A DNA stretch of 58,054 nucleotides from an uncultured Faecalibacterium sp. (lineage in GTDB: Bacteria; Bacillota; Clostridia; Oscillospirales; Ruminococcaceae). Under the pieces are notes generated by a model, which saw only the letters and a list, made by a program, of their open reading frames with translations, was not told where the DNA came from and did not search any database. Location of the stretch: contig CAKSZM010000002.1 of NCBI GenBank assembly GCA_934525735.1, forward strand, positions 1 through 58,054. The letters are read 5' to 3'. This document shows, piece after piece, positions 1 to 8,349 of the stretch (the stretch's first letter is position 1; every line of letters begins with the position of its first letter). The position numbers were made by a program, and so were the translations under genes.

Positions 1-39
1 CCCCATTCAAGCGCGCTACCAAAACTGCGCTACACCCGG
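1..39 (-). tRNA. tRNA-Pro(GGG), 5' part only
   Basis: Read on the minus strand, the window opens inside a tRNA. A 7-nt acceptor strand (CCGGGTG) is followed by T8, A9 and a clear D arm (GCGC stem, loop with GG, GCGC), then the anticodon stem CTTGA and the start of a loop reading A-T-G-G-G-G. This puts GGG at positions 34-36, so the tRNA carries proline. The variable loop, T arm and 3' acceptor strand lie outside the window. Confidence 0.85.
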
Positions 40-82
40 ATATCGACCGCCGCTTCCCTACCGAAGCGTGGCGACAAAAAAT

Positions 83-111
83 ATTATACTCAGGCAAGGC
101 CGTTTTGTCAA
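83..111 (-). promoter_or_regulatory. Sigma-A-type promoter of the tRNA gene
   Basis: On the minus strand a perfect -35 box TTGACA (111-106) is separated by 17 nt from a perfect -10 box TATAAT (88-83). It fires toward the tRNA about 40 nt downstream. A consensus promoter is usual for stable RNA genes. Confidence 0.75.
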
Positions 112-198
112 CGCTTTTTTGCAATTTTTGACCGAATTTTTTAGAAAAGTCGGATTTTTACGATAACACGTTTTTGATGTTAAGCTTGTTCCGACGCA

Positions 199-237
199 AA
201 AAGGGCCGCTGCACCTGACCGGGTGCGGCGGCCCTTC
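199..237 (-). terminator. Intrinsic terminator of the csoR-copA operon
   Basis: On the minus strand a GC-rich stem (AAGGGCCGCCGCACC pairing with GGTGCAGCGGCCCTT, one mismatch) ends in a T run. It lies 16 nt after the copA stop. Confidence 0.8.
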
Positions 238-252
238 CTGCTGTGTTTCTGC

Positions 253-2820
253 TTACTGGATGCCGGTGACTTTATAGTCCTGTGCTTCCACGGCCTGCTT
301 CAGCACGTCATCGGCCACATCCTCGTTCAGGGTGACGACGGCGGTGCCGGCCTCGTGACTCACAACGGCCTCAGCCACGCCGGGCACGGCTTCCAGAGCC
401 TTCTTCACGCGGGCTTCGCAGTGGCCGCACATCATGCCTTCCACATTCAGGGTCTTTTTCATGGTCAAATCCTCCTTGTTGGTGCTCTCTTTATGTTCCA
501 CCTCTGCGGGCTGCGCAAGGGCAGCGGGCAGGGAAGCGGCGTCTTTGGGTTTGCGGTCCCGCTTTGTGCTGTGCACATCAAACAGGTTCAGCCGCAGTGC
601 ATTGCTCACCACGCAGAAACTGGACAGACTCATGGCCGCTGCGCCAAACATAGGGTTCAGCGTCAGGCCGAAGGGAATGAACACACCGGCGGCCAGCGGG
701 ATGCCGAGCGTATTATAAATGAACGCCCAGAACAGGTTTTCGTGGATGTTGCGCAGGGTGGCGCGGCTCAGGCGGATGGCGGCGGGCACATCCGAAAGTT
801 TGGAGTTCATCAGAACGACATCGGCGGCGTCGATGGCCACATCGGTGCCTGCGCCGATGGCGATGCCGGTGTCGGCGCGGGTCAGGGCAGGGGCGTCGTT
901 GATGCCGTCGCCCACCATGGCAACCTTGCCGTACTGCTGCAGCTGGCGGATGACGGCTTCCTTGCCGTCGGGCAGAACGCCTGCGATGACTTCATCCACG
1001 CCTGCCTGCTTGCCGATGGCGTCGGCAGTGCGCTGGTTGTCGCCGGTGAGCATCACGACCCGGATGCCCATGTTCTGCAGCTCCTTGATGGCGCGGGGGC
1101 TGTCCTCCTTGATGGTGTCTGCCACCGCGATGACGCCCAGCAGACGGCCTGCACCGCCGAAGAACAGCGGGGTCTTGCCCTGTTCGCTGAGCGCAGCGGC
1201 CTGCGCCTGCAGCGCGTCGGGCACAGTGACTTTCGTGCCGACAAAGGACGCATTGCCGCCAAAGATCTCCACGCCGTCCATCTTTGCGGCCAGACCGTTG
1301 CCCGGCAGGGCAGCAAAGTCTGTCACGGCGGGGGCGTCCAGCTTCTGCTCGTCGGCATAGGCCAGCACGGCCTTGGCCAGCGGGTGCTCGCTGCGGCTTT
1401 CCAGCGCGGCGGCCAGCGTCAGCAGCTCGTGTTCGGTCACGCCGTCTGCGGGCAGCAGGTCAGTCACTTTGGGTTCGCCGCTGGTGATGGTGCCGGTCTT
1501 ATCCAGCGCCACGATGCGGGTGCGCCCGGCAGCTTCCAGCGAAGCGGCGGTCTTGAACAGGATGCCGTTCTTCGCGCCCAGACCATTGCCCACCATGATG
1601 GCCACCGGCGTTGCCAGACCCAGTGCGCAGGGGCAGCTGATGACTAGCACCGAAATGCCCCGGGCCAGCGCGTAGCCCAGCTCCCGGCCCAGCAGTAACC
1701 ACACGATGGTGGTGAGTACCGCGATGGTAATGACGGCCGGCACAAAGAATCCGGACACAGTATCGGCAATTTTGGCGATAGGCGCCTTGGTGGCAGCGGC
1801 GTCGCTGACCATCTTGATGATCTGCGCCAGAGTGGTGTCCTCGCCCACGCGGGTGGCGCGGCACTGCAGGAAGCCGGACTGGTTGGTGGTAGCGGCGCTC
1901 ACCTTGTCGCCCTCGGCCTTATCCACCGGGATGCTCTCGCCGGTCAGGGCGCTCTCGTTCACGGCGCTGGAGCCTTCCAATACGATGCCGTCCACCGGGA
2001 TGTTCTCGCCCGGGCGCACCACAAAGATATCGCCGGACTGCACCTGTTCGATGGGCACAGTCACCTCAGCGCCGTCCCGCAGCAGAGTGGCGGTCTTGGG
2101 TGCCAGCTTCATCAGGCTCTTCAGTGCGTCGGTGGTCTTGCCCTTGGAGCGGGCTTCCAGCATCTTGCCCACCGTGATGAGGGTCAGGATCATGGCCGCC
2201 GACTCAAAATAGAACTCCATCATATAGTGCATGACCAGCTCACTGTTGCCGTCCAACTGCGCACGGGTCATGGCGAAGAGGGCATAGGTGCTCCACACAA
2301 AGCTTGCCATGGAGCCCATGGCCACCAGCGTGTCCATGTTGGGGGAGCCGTGGATCAGCCCCTTGAAGCCGCTGATGAAGAACTTCTGGTTGATGACCAT
2401 GACGATGCCTGCCAGCAGCAGCTGGACAAGACCCATGGCGATGTGGTTGCCGTCGAACCAATGGGGCAGAGGCCAGCCCCACATCATGTGCCCCATGGAA
2501 AAATACATCAGTACGAGCAGAAAACCCAGCGATGCGATCAGACGGCGCTTCAGTTTGGGCGTTTCGTGGTCCTGCAGTGCGTCAAGGTCGGCGCTGGTGC
2601 CGGCAGCGGCGGCCGTGCCCGCTTTTTTGGGGCTGGCACCGTAACCGGCGTCCTGCACGGCCTTGATGATGGCGGCGCCGCTGGCGGTACCCTCCACGCC
2701 CATGGAGTTGGTCAGCAGGCTCACCGAGCAGCTGGTCACGCCGGGCACCTTGCTCACGGCCTTTTCTACCCGGGCAGAGCAGGCCGCGCAGCTCATGCCG
2801 GTAACATTGAATTGTTCCAT
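253..2820 (-). CDS. copA: Copper-translocating P1B-type ATPase with an additional C-terminal HMA domain
   Basis: The 855-residue protein exports Cu(I) across the membrane at the cost of ATP. An N-terminal heavy-metal domain carries GMSCAAC near residue 9. The core has the intramembrane metal motif CPC (in [11 protein letters not shown]), the phosphorylation motif DKTGT, the SEHPLAKAV signature of the nucleotide domain and GDGINDAP. Unusually, a second HMA domain with MMCGHC occupies about the last 70 residues, where most CopA proteins end after the last membrane helix. The methionine that opens this domain has its own Shine-Dalgarno, so a free CopZ-like chaperone may also be made. It follows csoR by 38 nt, and a GGAG precedes the chosen ATG. 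Confidence 0.95.
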   Translation of the reverse strand: MEQFNVTGMSCAACSARVEKAVSKVPGVTSCSVSLLTNSMGVEGTASGAAIIKAVQDAGYGASPKKAGTAAAAGTSADLDALQDHETPKLKRRLIASLGFLLVLMYFSMGHMMWGWPLPHWFDGNHIAMGLVQLLLAGIVMVINQKFFISGFKGLIHGSPNMDTLVAMGSMASFVWSTYALFAMTRAQLDGNSELVMHYMMEFYFESAAMILTLITVGKMLEARSKGKTTDALKSLMKLAPKTATLLRDGAEVTVPIEQVQSGDIFVVRPGENIPVDGIVLEGSSAVNESALTGESIPVDKAEGDKVSAATTNQSGFLQCRATRVGEDTTLAQIIKMVSDAAATKAPIAKIADTVSGFFVPAVITIAVLTTIVWLLLGRELGYALARGISVLVISCPCALGLATPVAIMVGNGLGAKNGILFKTAASLEAAGRTRIVALDKTGTITSGEPKVTDLLPADGVTEHELLTLAAALESRSEHPLAKAVLAYADEQKLDAPAVTDFAALPGNGLAAKMDGVEIFGGNASFVGTKVTVPDALQAQAAALSEQGKTPLFFGGAGRLLGVIAVADTIKEDSPRAIKELQNMGIRVVMLTGDNQRTADAIGKQAGVDEVIAGVLPDGKEAVIRQLQQYGKVAMVGDGINDAPALTRADTGIAIGAGTDVAIDAADVVLMNSKLSDVPAAIRLSRATLRNIHENLFWAFIYNTLGIPLAAGVFIPFGLTLNPMFGAAAMSLSSFCVVSNALRLNLFDVHSTKRDRKPKDAASLPAALAQPAEVEHKESTNKEDLTMKKTLNVEGMMCGHCEARVKKALEAVPGVAEAVVSHEAGTAVVTLNEDVADDVLKQAVEAQDYKVTGIQ
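460..477 (-). promoter_or_regulatory. Internal ribosome binding site for a CopZ-like C-terminal fragment of CopA
   Basis: Inside copA, on the minus strand, AAGGAGG (477-471) sits 8 nt before an in-frame ATG (462-460). That ATG is codon 787 and opens the C-terminal HMA domain ([15 protein letters not shown]). Initiation here would give a 69-residue protein (462-253) with the size and motif of a CopZ copper chaperone. The site and frame are seen directly; its use is inferred. Confidence 0.6.
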
Positions 2821-2858
2821 AAAAATTCACTCCTACGTTGAGTATGCGCGGGAACGGG

Positions 2859-3230
2859 TCATTTCATGAGCTTAGGCAAGAGCTTTATCAGCTCGTCCAT
2901 TTTGTCGTCGCTGCCGGAACGCAGGTCGTCAGCCACGCAGGTGCGCAGATGCTGGCTGAGCAGCTCTTTGGAAAAGCTGTTCAGTGCGCTGTTTGCAGCC
3001 GCCACCTGCACAAGGATATCCACGCAGTAGGCGTCCTTTTCCAGCATTCCGCGGATGCCGCGCACCTGACCCTCGATGCGGCTCAGGCGGTTGAGCAGGG
3101 CTTTGTGTTCTTCCGGGGTGCGGTCCTTGTGGCGGCAGCAGGAACCTTCGCTCACGTCTGCGGCAGCCGGGGCTGTGGGTTCGGCGGATGCATCGCTGCA
3201 ACAGCAGCAGGTTTTTTTTTCGTTCTCCAT
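2859..3230 (-). CDS. csoR: CsoR-family copper-sensing transcriptional repressor
   Basis: A 123-residue DUF156/CsoR protein. The fold signature HKALLNRLSRIEGQVRGI is intact, and the Cu(I) ligands of the family are present as Cys in DAYCVDIL and the His and Cys of QHLRTC. The N-terminus is unusual in having a CCCC run and further cysteines. The second ATG was chosen because AAAGGAG lies 7 nt before it; the ATG two codons upstream is too close. A CsoR-type operator lies between its promoter and the start, so the operon should be autoregulated and induced by copper. Confidence 0.93.
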   Translation of the reverse strand: MENEKKTCCCCSDASAEPTAPAAADVSEGSCCRHKDRTPEEHKALLNRLSRIEGQVRGIRGMLEKDAYCVDILVQVAAANSALNSFSKELLSQHLRTCVADDLRSGSDDKMDELIKLLPKLMK

Positions 3231-3243
3231 AAACATGCTCCTT

Positions 3244-3258
3244 TACCCATGAGGGGTA
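3244..3258. promoter_or_regulatory. Probable CsoR operator
   Basis: TACCC-ATGAG-GGGTA is a perfect 5-5-5 inverted repeat of the kind CsoR proteins bind. It lies about 10-25 nt downstream of the predicted transcription start, where a bound repressor would block the polymerase. Confidence 0.65.
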
Positions 3259-3274
3259 TCGTTCTTACGGCATG

Positions 3275-3303
3275 AGTATAACACGGCGTATCCTATAAGT
3301 CAA
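3275..3303 (-). promoter_or_regulatory. Promoter of the csoR-copA operon
   Basis: On the minus strand, -35 TTGACT (3303-3298), a 17-nt spacer and -10 TATACT (3280-3275). It is the only good promoter upstream of csoR. Confidence 0.75.
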
Positions 3304-3311
3304 GTGGGAAA

Positions 3312-3350
3312 TAAAAAAGAGGAAAAGCCCTTGCAGGCTTTCCCTCTTGC
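3312..3350 (-). terminator. Intrinsic terminator after the esterase-like gene
   Basis: On the minus strand, AAGAGGGAAAGCC pairs with GGCTTTTCCTCTT around a TGCAAG loop and runs into a T tract. It separates the esterase-like gene from the csoR promoter. Confidence 0.75.
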
Positions 3351-3360
3351 GGTTGTGACC

Positions 3361-4116
3361 TTACTTTTCCAGGATGCGGGGCACGAACAGGCTCAGCATC
3401 TTGCCCCACCAGTACCACTCGTGGGAGACGTCGCCGCCCCAGATCTCCACGTGGGCGGGCAGGCTCTGTGCCTTCAGCACTTCGGCCAGCGCGTTGGTGT
3501 CGGCCTGTGCGTCGTCCTCGTAGGCACCCTGACCGGCGCAGAGCATCAGGCTGTTCTCTTCAGCCTTTGCCAGAGCCAGCTTGTTGGCGATGCCGTTTTC
3601 CTTCAGGTACAGCAGGGGAGAAGAGCGCAGCACGAGGTCGTCCTTCTCACTGCCCCAGAAGCGGCTCAGGTCGTAGATGCCGCCAAGGCCCATGGCGCCG
3701 GCAAACAGGTTGGGGCGGCGCAGGCGGCAGTTCACCGCATGAGCAGCACCGAGGTCAACGCCCACGACCCAGAGTTTTGCGCCCTTTTCGGCACCGTTCA
3801 GCTTGAGCACCCGGGGTGCCAGCTCGGCGGTGAGATAGACGAAGTATTTCTCCTCCATCTCAGCGCGGCGGCGCACCGGCAGATCGCCGTTCAGCACGGC
3901 CTCGCCGTCGATGCTGTCGGCGCAGAACAGCTGCACCTTGCCTTCGTTCAGCAGCTGGGCGATGGCGTCCGGCATGCCGTTATTCTCCCAATCATAAAAG
4001 CGGCCGCCGCGGGCAGGCAGGGCCAGCACCGGCACACCGGCGCTGCCGTATACCTTGAACTCCATGTCGCGGTTCAGCACGCTGCTCCACTCTTTGTAAT
4101 AGGTACCCTGGATCAT
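3361..4116 (-). CDS. Alpha/beta-hydrolase (putative esterase superfamily) lacking the nucleophile serine
   Basis: The 251-residue protein follows the pattern of the putative-esterase family: an early strand with GVPVLALPARGGRFYDW, a nucleophile elbow, a GGIYDLSRFWG segment, and a late conserved His in SHEWYWWGKM (H232). The elbow, normally G-x-S-x-G, reads G119-V-D-L-G123, so Asp121 stands where the catalytic serine should be. It may therefore be a pseudoenzyme or use different chemistry. No signal peptide is seen, so it should be cytoplasmic. It is a single gene with its own terminator. The family is moderately certain and the activity unknown. Confidence 0.75.
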   Translation of the reverse strand: MIQGTYYKEWSSVLNRDMEFKVYGSAGVPVLALPARGGRFYDWENNGMPDAIAQLLNEGKVQLFCADSIDGEAVLNGDLPVRRRAEMEEKYFVYLTAELAPRVLKLNGAEKGAKLWVVGVDLGAAHAVNCRLRRPNLFAGAMGLGGIYDLSRFWGSEKDDLVLRSSPLLYLKENGIANKLALAKAEENSLMLCAGQGAYEDDAQADTNALAEVLKAQSLPAHVEIWGGDVSHEWYWWGKMLSLFVPRILEK

Positions 4117-4208
4117 AAATCAAGCACTCCTTATTCTATATTCACCGGCCCGGGCACAGTCTTTGCGCACCGGTGCCGGCCGTCAGCAATGCAGGGGAAG
4201 ACCTCGGT

Positions 4209-4385
4209 TTACACGAACTGGTTGCGCTGGGGGTCGTATTCGTAGCCCGCAGCGCTCAGCTTTGCGCAGAGATCAGCCTTGTCGGCGTCCATGTCATCGC
4301 ACAGAGCATCGAGGTCTTTATAAAAATCGCGCAGTTTCAGGTTCACCACGCTCAGCAGCATAATGGGGTCATTGGGCAGAGACAT
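4209..4385 (-). CDS. DUF4250 family small protein
   Basis: A 58-residue protein starting MSLPNDPIMLLSVVNLKLRD and ending YDPQRNQFV, a pattern I recognise as the clostridial DUF4250 family of unknown function. AAGGAG lies 8 nt before the ATG. The rpmB terminator separates it from rpmB upstream, so it may depend on read-through or on an unseen promoter. Confidence 0.8.
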   Translation of the reverse strand: MSLPNDPIMLLSVVNLKLRDFYKDLDALCDDMDADKADLCAKLSAAGYEYDPQRNQFV

Positions 4386-4405
4386 TGTATTTCTCCTTAC
4401 AGCAA

Positions 4406-4443
4406 CAAAAAAAGCCGGCCACTCGACAAAGTGACCGGCCACA
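4406..4443 (-). terminator. Intrinsic terminator of rpmB
   Basis: On the minus strand, GGCCGGTCAC pairs with GAGTGGCCGGC around a short loop and is followed by seven T residues. Confidence 0.8.
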
Positions 4444-4452
4444 TACACCAAA

Positions 4453-4641
4453 TTAGACAGCGCGGGTAACTTTGCCAGCGCGCAGGCAACGGGAGCATGC
4501 GTAGACGTACTTGGGAGAACCCTCAACGACCGCCTTGACACGACGGACATTCGGCTTCCAGGTACGGTTGGAACGACGATGAGAGTGAGAGACCTTGATA
4601 CCAAAGGTCACACCCTTGCCGCAGCATTCACATTTAGCCAT
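4453..4641 (-). CDS. rpmB: 50S ribosomal protein L28
   Basis: A 62-residue structural protein of the large ribosomal subunit. It begins MAKCECCGKGVTFG and contains HSHRRSNRTWKPN, the usual bL28 pattern. Two cysteine pairs (CECC near the start, CSRC near the end) mark the zinc-binding form. AGGAGG lies 9 nt before the ATG. It is a single-gene unit with its own promoter and terminator. Confidence 0.97.
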   Translation of the reverse strand: MAKCECCGKGVTFGIKVSHSHRRSNRTWKPNVRRVKAVVEGSPKYVYACSRCLRAGKVTRAV

Positions 4642-4694
4642 GGTACTTGCACCTCCTGCAGTGAAGTAAAGGAATCAAAATAATCAGCTTGACT

Positions 4695-4723
4695 ATTGTA
4701 GCAGATTGTGCGCTGAAATGCAA
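4695..4723 (-). promoter_or_regulatory. Promoter of rpmB
   Basis: On the minus strand, -35 TTGCAT (4723-4718), a 17-nt spacer and -10 TACAAT (4700-4695). The 5' leader is about 50 nt. Confidence 0.7.
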
Positions 4724-4853
4724 GCTTTTTTTCAAAAAAACTCCACGCTTTTTTCTTTCACGCCCAAAGGCCTTGTCTGCCGGGCGGAAAAATAGTATTA
4801 TATAGGGTATAGTCCTGCCTCTGGCGGACAATACAACAAAGGCAGGAACTTCT

Positions 4854-5528
4854 ATGACATCTCAGGGGATCTACTATCTCATTCGTGCGCTGGTGGCGCT
4901 GGTGGCCATCCCGTTCCACGAGGCGGGGCACGCGCTGGCTGCGTGGCTGCTGGGCGACGATACCGCAAAGCGGCAGGGGCGCCTTTCGCTCAACCCGCTG
5001 GCGCACTTCGACCTGCTGGGCACGCTGTGCATGGTGTTTGCGGGCGTGGGCTGGGCAAAACCGGTCTCCACCGACCCGCGCAACTTCAAGAATCCCAAGT
5101 GGGGCATGGCGCTCACCGCGCTGGCAGGCCCTGCGGCAAACCTGATCCTTGCCTACCTTGCCATGGTGGCGTGGAAGCTTTTGTACTACTGGGCACCGGT
5201 GAACAATGCCACGCTTTATCTTGCCATGTTCCTGCAGTATATGGTGCTGATGAACGTCAGCCTTGCCGTGTTCAACTTCATCCCGGTGCCGCCGCTGGAC
5301 GGCAGCCGCATCCTGCTGGTGGTGCTGCCGCAGCGGGTCTACTTCGGCCTGATGAAGTACGAACGCTACATCATGATCGCTCTGCTGGCCGCCGTCTGGA
5401 TGGGGCTGCTGGATACCCCGCTGTACTACCTGAACAACATCGTGTGGGACCTGCTGGGCAGCGCCACCGGCTACATCGATAAACTTGCCTATGCGGTCTA
5501 TTATTCCAGCATCGGGACGGTGGTGTGA
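4854..5528 (+). CDS. Site-2 protease family (M50) intramembrane metalloprotease
   Basis: A 224-residue membrane protein with the zinc motif HEAGHA at about residue 22 and the second active-site motif NFIPVPPLDGSR at about residue 140. Hydrophobic segments surround both, as in M50 proteases that cut substrates within the membrane. It heads a tight operon: its stop overlaps the GTG of scpA by 4 nt. This gene is commonly found beside scpA in Firmicutes; its substrate cannot be told from the sequence. Confidence 0.9.
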   Translation: MTSQGIYYLIRALVALVAIPFHEAGHALAAWLLGDDTAKRQGRLSLNPLAHFDLLGTLCMVFAGVGWAKPVSTDPRNFKNPKWGMALTALAGPAANLILAYLAMVAWKLLYYWAPVNNATLYLAMFLQYMVLMNVSLAVFNFIPVPPLDGSRILLVVLPQRVYFGLMKYERYIMIALLAAVWMGLLDTPLYYLNNIVWDLLGSATGYIDKLAYAVYYSSIGTVV

Positions 5529-6253
5529 GCGTGGCAGAGGAACTGACCTTCCATCTGGAAGATTTCGACGGCCCGCTGGAGCTGCTGCTGGCGCTTGTGA
5601 CCAAACACAAGATGGACCTGCACGATATCCCCATCCTGCAGCTCATCGACCAGTATACCGAGACTGTAGCGAAGGCCGACCCCGATCCGGAAAGCGCCAG
5701 CGCTTTCATTGAGATGGCGGCGCGGCTTGTGGAGATGAAAAGCTATCTGCTGTTGCCCCGCAGCGAAGAGGGCGAGCGGCTGAAGCAGGAGTTCACCGGC
5801 CAGCTCATCGAGTACGACCAGTGCCGCCGCATGGCGGCTCTTTTGCGGGAAAAGGCCGAGACCGCGCCGGTGTTCGTGCGCCGGCCCATGGAGATGGACT
5901 TTGAACCCACCTACGATCTGCACCATTCGCCGCAGATGCTGGCCGACTGCTGGGCGATGCTCTCCGGCCGCACAAAGCTGCGCAAAGAGCCGACCCAGCA
6001 GCAGTTTGAACCGCTGGTCACAGCGCCCATGGTGTCGGTGACCAGCCGGGTGGTGTACATCCTGCGCCGTCTCATCAGCGGATCAGCGGCAAAAATGAAC
6101 CAGCTGTTCAACCGGCACCAGAGCCGCAGCACCAATGTGGCCACCTTTCTGGCGCTGCTGGAGCTGGTGCGCGGCGGCCGCGTGACGCTGGACGACAAGG
6201 GGCAGCTGACCATGCAGCGGGGCCGCATCCATCGGGACAAGGAGAAAACATGA
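5525..6253 (+). CDS. scpA: Segregation and condensation protein A
   Basis: The 242-residue kleisin subunit of the SMC-ScpAB condensin. The N-terminal signature LEDFDGPLELLLALVTKHKM is typical, and a winged-helix-like C-terminus (TFLALLELVRGGRV) is present. The start is GTG, overlapping the preceding stop by 4 nt; a second GTG two codons on is possible. Its stop overlaps scpB, so ScpA and ScpB are translationally coupled. Confidence 0.95.
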   Translation: MSVAEELTFHLEDFDGPLELLLALVTKHKMDLHDIPILQLIDQYTETVAKADPDPESASAFIEMAARLVEMKSYLLLPRSEEGERLKQEFTGQLIEYDQCRRMAALLREKAETAPVFVRRPMEMDFEPTYDLHHSPQMLADCWAMLSGRTKLRKEPTQQQFEPLVTAPMVSVTSRVVYILRRLISGSAAKMNQLFNRHQSRSTNVATFLALLELVRGGRVTLDDKGQLTMQRGRIHRDKEKT

Positions 6254-6798
6254 ACCAGAAACAGATCCGCGCCGCAGTGGAAGCCATGCTGTTTGCCTGC
6301 GGCGACCCCATCGCGGCGGACAAATTGGCGCAGGCGGTGCAGCTGCCGCAGTCCAGCGTGGAAGCCGCGCTGGAAGGGCTGCGGGAGCGCTACGCAAGAG
6401 AGGACAGCGGCCTGTGCCTGCTGCACCTGAACACCCGCTGGCAGCTGGCCACCAAGACTGAATGGGCCGACTGCGTGCGCCGCGTGCTGGACAGCCGCCG
6501 CTCGGTACCGCTTGGCCCCGCCGCCATGGAGACGCTCACCGTCATCGCCTACAATCAGCCGGTGTCCCGCGCCTTCATCGAGCAGGTGCGCGGGGTGGAC
6601 TCCTCGTCCAGCGTGTCCGGCCTGCTGGAAAAGGGCCTGATCGAAGAAGCGGGCCGCCTTGACCTGCCGGGCCGCCCGGTGAGCTTCCGCACCACGGATA
6701 CCTTTTTAAGGGTGTTCGGCCTTTCCGCCCTCGCCGACCTGCCGCCGGTGCACGGGCAGGGAACCGCCGACGCATCCGGACCGCAAAAGGAGGGCTGA
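6250..6798 (+). CDS. scpB: Segregation and condensation protein B
   Basis: The 182-residue winged-helix partner of ScpA in the SMC complex. Recognisable segments are VEAMLFACGDPI, ETLTVIAYNQPVSRAFIEQVRGVDSS and the KGLIEEAGRLDLPGRPV turn. The ATG overlaps the scpA stop by 4 nt. Confidence 0.95.
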   Translation: MNQKQIRAAVEAMLFACGDPIAADKLAQAVQLPQSSVEAALEGLRERYAREDSGLCLLHLNTRWQLATKTEWADCVRRVLDSRRSVPLGPAAMETLTVIAYNQPVSRAFIEQVRGVDSSSSVSGLLEKGLIEEAGRLDLPGRPVSFRTTDTFLRVFGLSALADLPPVHGQGTADASGPQKEG

Positions 6799-6801
6799 CC
6801 C

Positions 6802-7542
6802 ATGGGCGCATTCTTTGCTGCAATAGGAGCTGCGCTGCTCTTTGTGCTGAAGATCATCGGCATCCTGCTGCTGATCGTCCTGATCTTAGCGGCGCTTCTG
6901 CTTTTGTGCCCCTTCTGCGCCGACCTGTGCTGGGAACACGGCGTGCTGACCGTAAAGGCCGGGGCGCTGGGCATCACCTTTCCGGTGTTCCAGTACCCGA
7001 AGCCCGAGCCGCCCCCGGCACCGGAAAAACCGGTTCCGCCCAAGGGACTGAAGGCAAAATTCGCCGCATGGCGGGCCGAGCGCAAGCGGAAAAAGGCGGA
7101 GGAAAAAGCCCGCAAAAAGGCCGCTGCCGAAGCCGAAAAGGCCAAAAAGCCCGCATCCCAGCGCAAAAAAGGCAAGATCACCCTCGAGATCATCTGCACG
7201 ATGCTGCGGGGCGCAGGCACCCTGACCAAAGCCGTGTTCGGCGCGCTGCGCATCACGAAGATTCAGGTGCGGCTGGGCGTCCGGGGCACTGACCCCGCCG
7301 ACGCAGCCCGCAGCTACGGCAAACTGCAGGCGTGGCTGTACCCGCTGCTGGGCGTACTGGATCACTTCATCTGGCTGCAGTTTGACGAGCTGCGCATCCT
7401 GCCGGACTTCGGCAGCGCAGAGCCGACGGTGGAAGACCGGGTGTCCTGCCGGGTGAGCGCGCAGGCGTTGTTCATCGTCATTGCGGCGGTGCGGGTGCTG
7501 TACGAGTTCTGGCGGAAAAAAGTATTGGACATTTTCCTGTGA
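6802..7542 (+). CDS. DUF2953 domain protein (YtfI-like)
   Basis: A 246-residue protein with one strong N-terminal membrane helix (about residues 4-35), a charged Lys/Ala/Glu-rich stretch (about 85-125) and a DUF2953-like C-terminus with RLGVRGTDPADAARSYGKLQAWLYPLL. It sits 3 nt after scpB and before ytfJ; this pairing with ytfJ is conserved in Firmicutes. Its role is unknown, and sporulation involvement elsewhere is suggested mainly by the linkage. Confidence 0.85.
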   Translation: MGAFFAAIGAALLFVLKIIGILLLIVLILAALLLLCPFCADLCWEHGVLTVKAGALGITFPVFQYPKPEPPPAPEKPVPPKGLKAKFAAWRAERKRKKAEEKARKKAAAEAEKAKKPASQRKKGKITLEIICTMLRGAGTLTKAVFGALRITKIQVRLGVRGTDPADAARSYGKLQAWLYPLLGVLDHFIWLQFDELRILPDFGSAEPTVEDRVSCRVSAQALFIVIAAVRVLYEFWRKKVLDIFL

Positions 7543-7635
7543 CCTGTGCTACAATATAAATGGAGCAGTGTGCTCCTGTATTCAGGTTTTCCCACGGGCA
7601 GCAGCCCGAATCGAATCATAAAGGAGAGCTGTTTT

Positions 7636-8052
7636 ATGGCTGAGCATCCCATTCAGGGCCTGATGAACATTACGATGGAGAAGATCCACCAGATGGTGGA
7701 CTCCAATACCATCATCGGCAAGCCCATCACCACCGACGACGGCACCACCATCCTGCCGGTGTCCAAGGTCTCTTTTGGCTTTGCCTCTGGCGGCACCGAC
7801 TTTGACGGCAAGAACGCCGCCAACAAGGATCTGTTCGGCGGCGGCTCCGGCGCAGGCGTGAACATCCAGCCGGTGGCCTTCCTCGTGATCAAGGACGGCT
7901 GTGTGCGCACTATCCAGCTGACGGACGGCTCTAACAGCGTCGACCGTGCGCTGACCATGCTGCCCGAACTGGTGGACAAGCTCGCCGCCCTTGTCAAGAA
8001 GGACGACAAGGCTCAGCCCGCTGTCCCCGCCGAGGCACCGAAGACGGAGTAA
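7636..8052 (+). CDS. ytfJ: GerW/YtfJ family sporulation-type protein
   Basis: A 138-residue protein with MNITMEKIHQMVDSNTIIGKP, VSFGFASGG and a Gly-rich segment before PVAFLVIKDG, the YtfJ pattern. AAGGAG lies 9 nt before the ATG. In spore-formers it acts in spore coat or germination functions; no other sporulation gene is visible here, so it could have another role. A weak promoter (TACAAT at 7550-7555) may give it separate expression. Confidence 0.9.
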   Translation: MAEHPIQGLMNITMEKIHQMVDSNTIIGKPITTDDGTTILPVSKVSFGFASGGTDFDGKNAANKDLFGGGSGAGVNIQPVAFLVIKDGCVRTIQLTDGSNSVDRALTMLPELVDKLAALVKKDDKAQPAVPAEAPKTE

Positions 8053-8116
8053 AGGCCGGTTATTATGCCGTTGCCCGGACGGTGGGCCGGGAGTTTCTTC
8101 GAGAACTTTTAGGCGG

Positions 8117-8214
8117 CTCGCCCTCTCAGTCACCTTCGGTGACCTAGCATGGAATGCCAAAGCCTCCCCCTTTGGGGGAGGTGGCATTGCGTAAGCAATG
8201 ACGGAGAGGGCGAG
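8117..8214. repeat. MITE-like palindromic repeat, copy 1
   Basis: A 98-nt element bounded by perfect 11-nt inverted ends, CTCGCCCTCTC and GAGAGGGCGAG. Inside are three small hairpins (TCACCTTCGGTGA, CCTCCCCCTTTGGGGGAGG, ATTGCGTAAGCAAT). A second copy with the same ends is at 32005-32131. It has no coding capacity and lies between ytfJ and rluB. Confidence 0.8.
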
Positions 8215-8277
8215 GATGCTGCCCATTCAGAACCAATCGCCGTACCCACGGCCTTCCAAACCGTGGTGTTGATATCA

Positions 8278-8316
8278 GCGCACCGGCCCCAAAACAGGGG
8301 AGCGGTGCGCGTTTTG
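8278..8316 (+). terminator. Hairpin with short T run before rluB
   Basis: GCGCACCG pairs with CGGTGCGC around an inner CCCC/GGGG stem, followed by GTTTTG. It may terminate ytfJ read-through or act as a leader attenuator for rluB, whose start is 34 nt downstream. Confidence 0.45.
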
Positions 8317-8349
8317 AGCGCCGGGAGGCGCACAAGGAGTTTTTTTATT

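Noticed and set aside
223..1647. 474-codon plus-strand frame opposite copA
   Set aside because: copA on the other strand has all P1B-ATPase motifs; this frame has none and starts inside a terminator.
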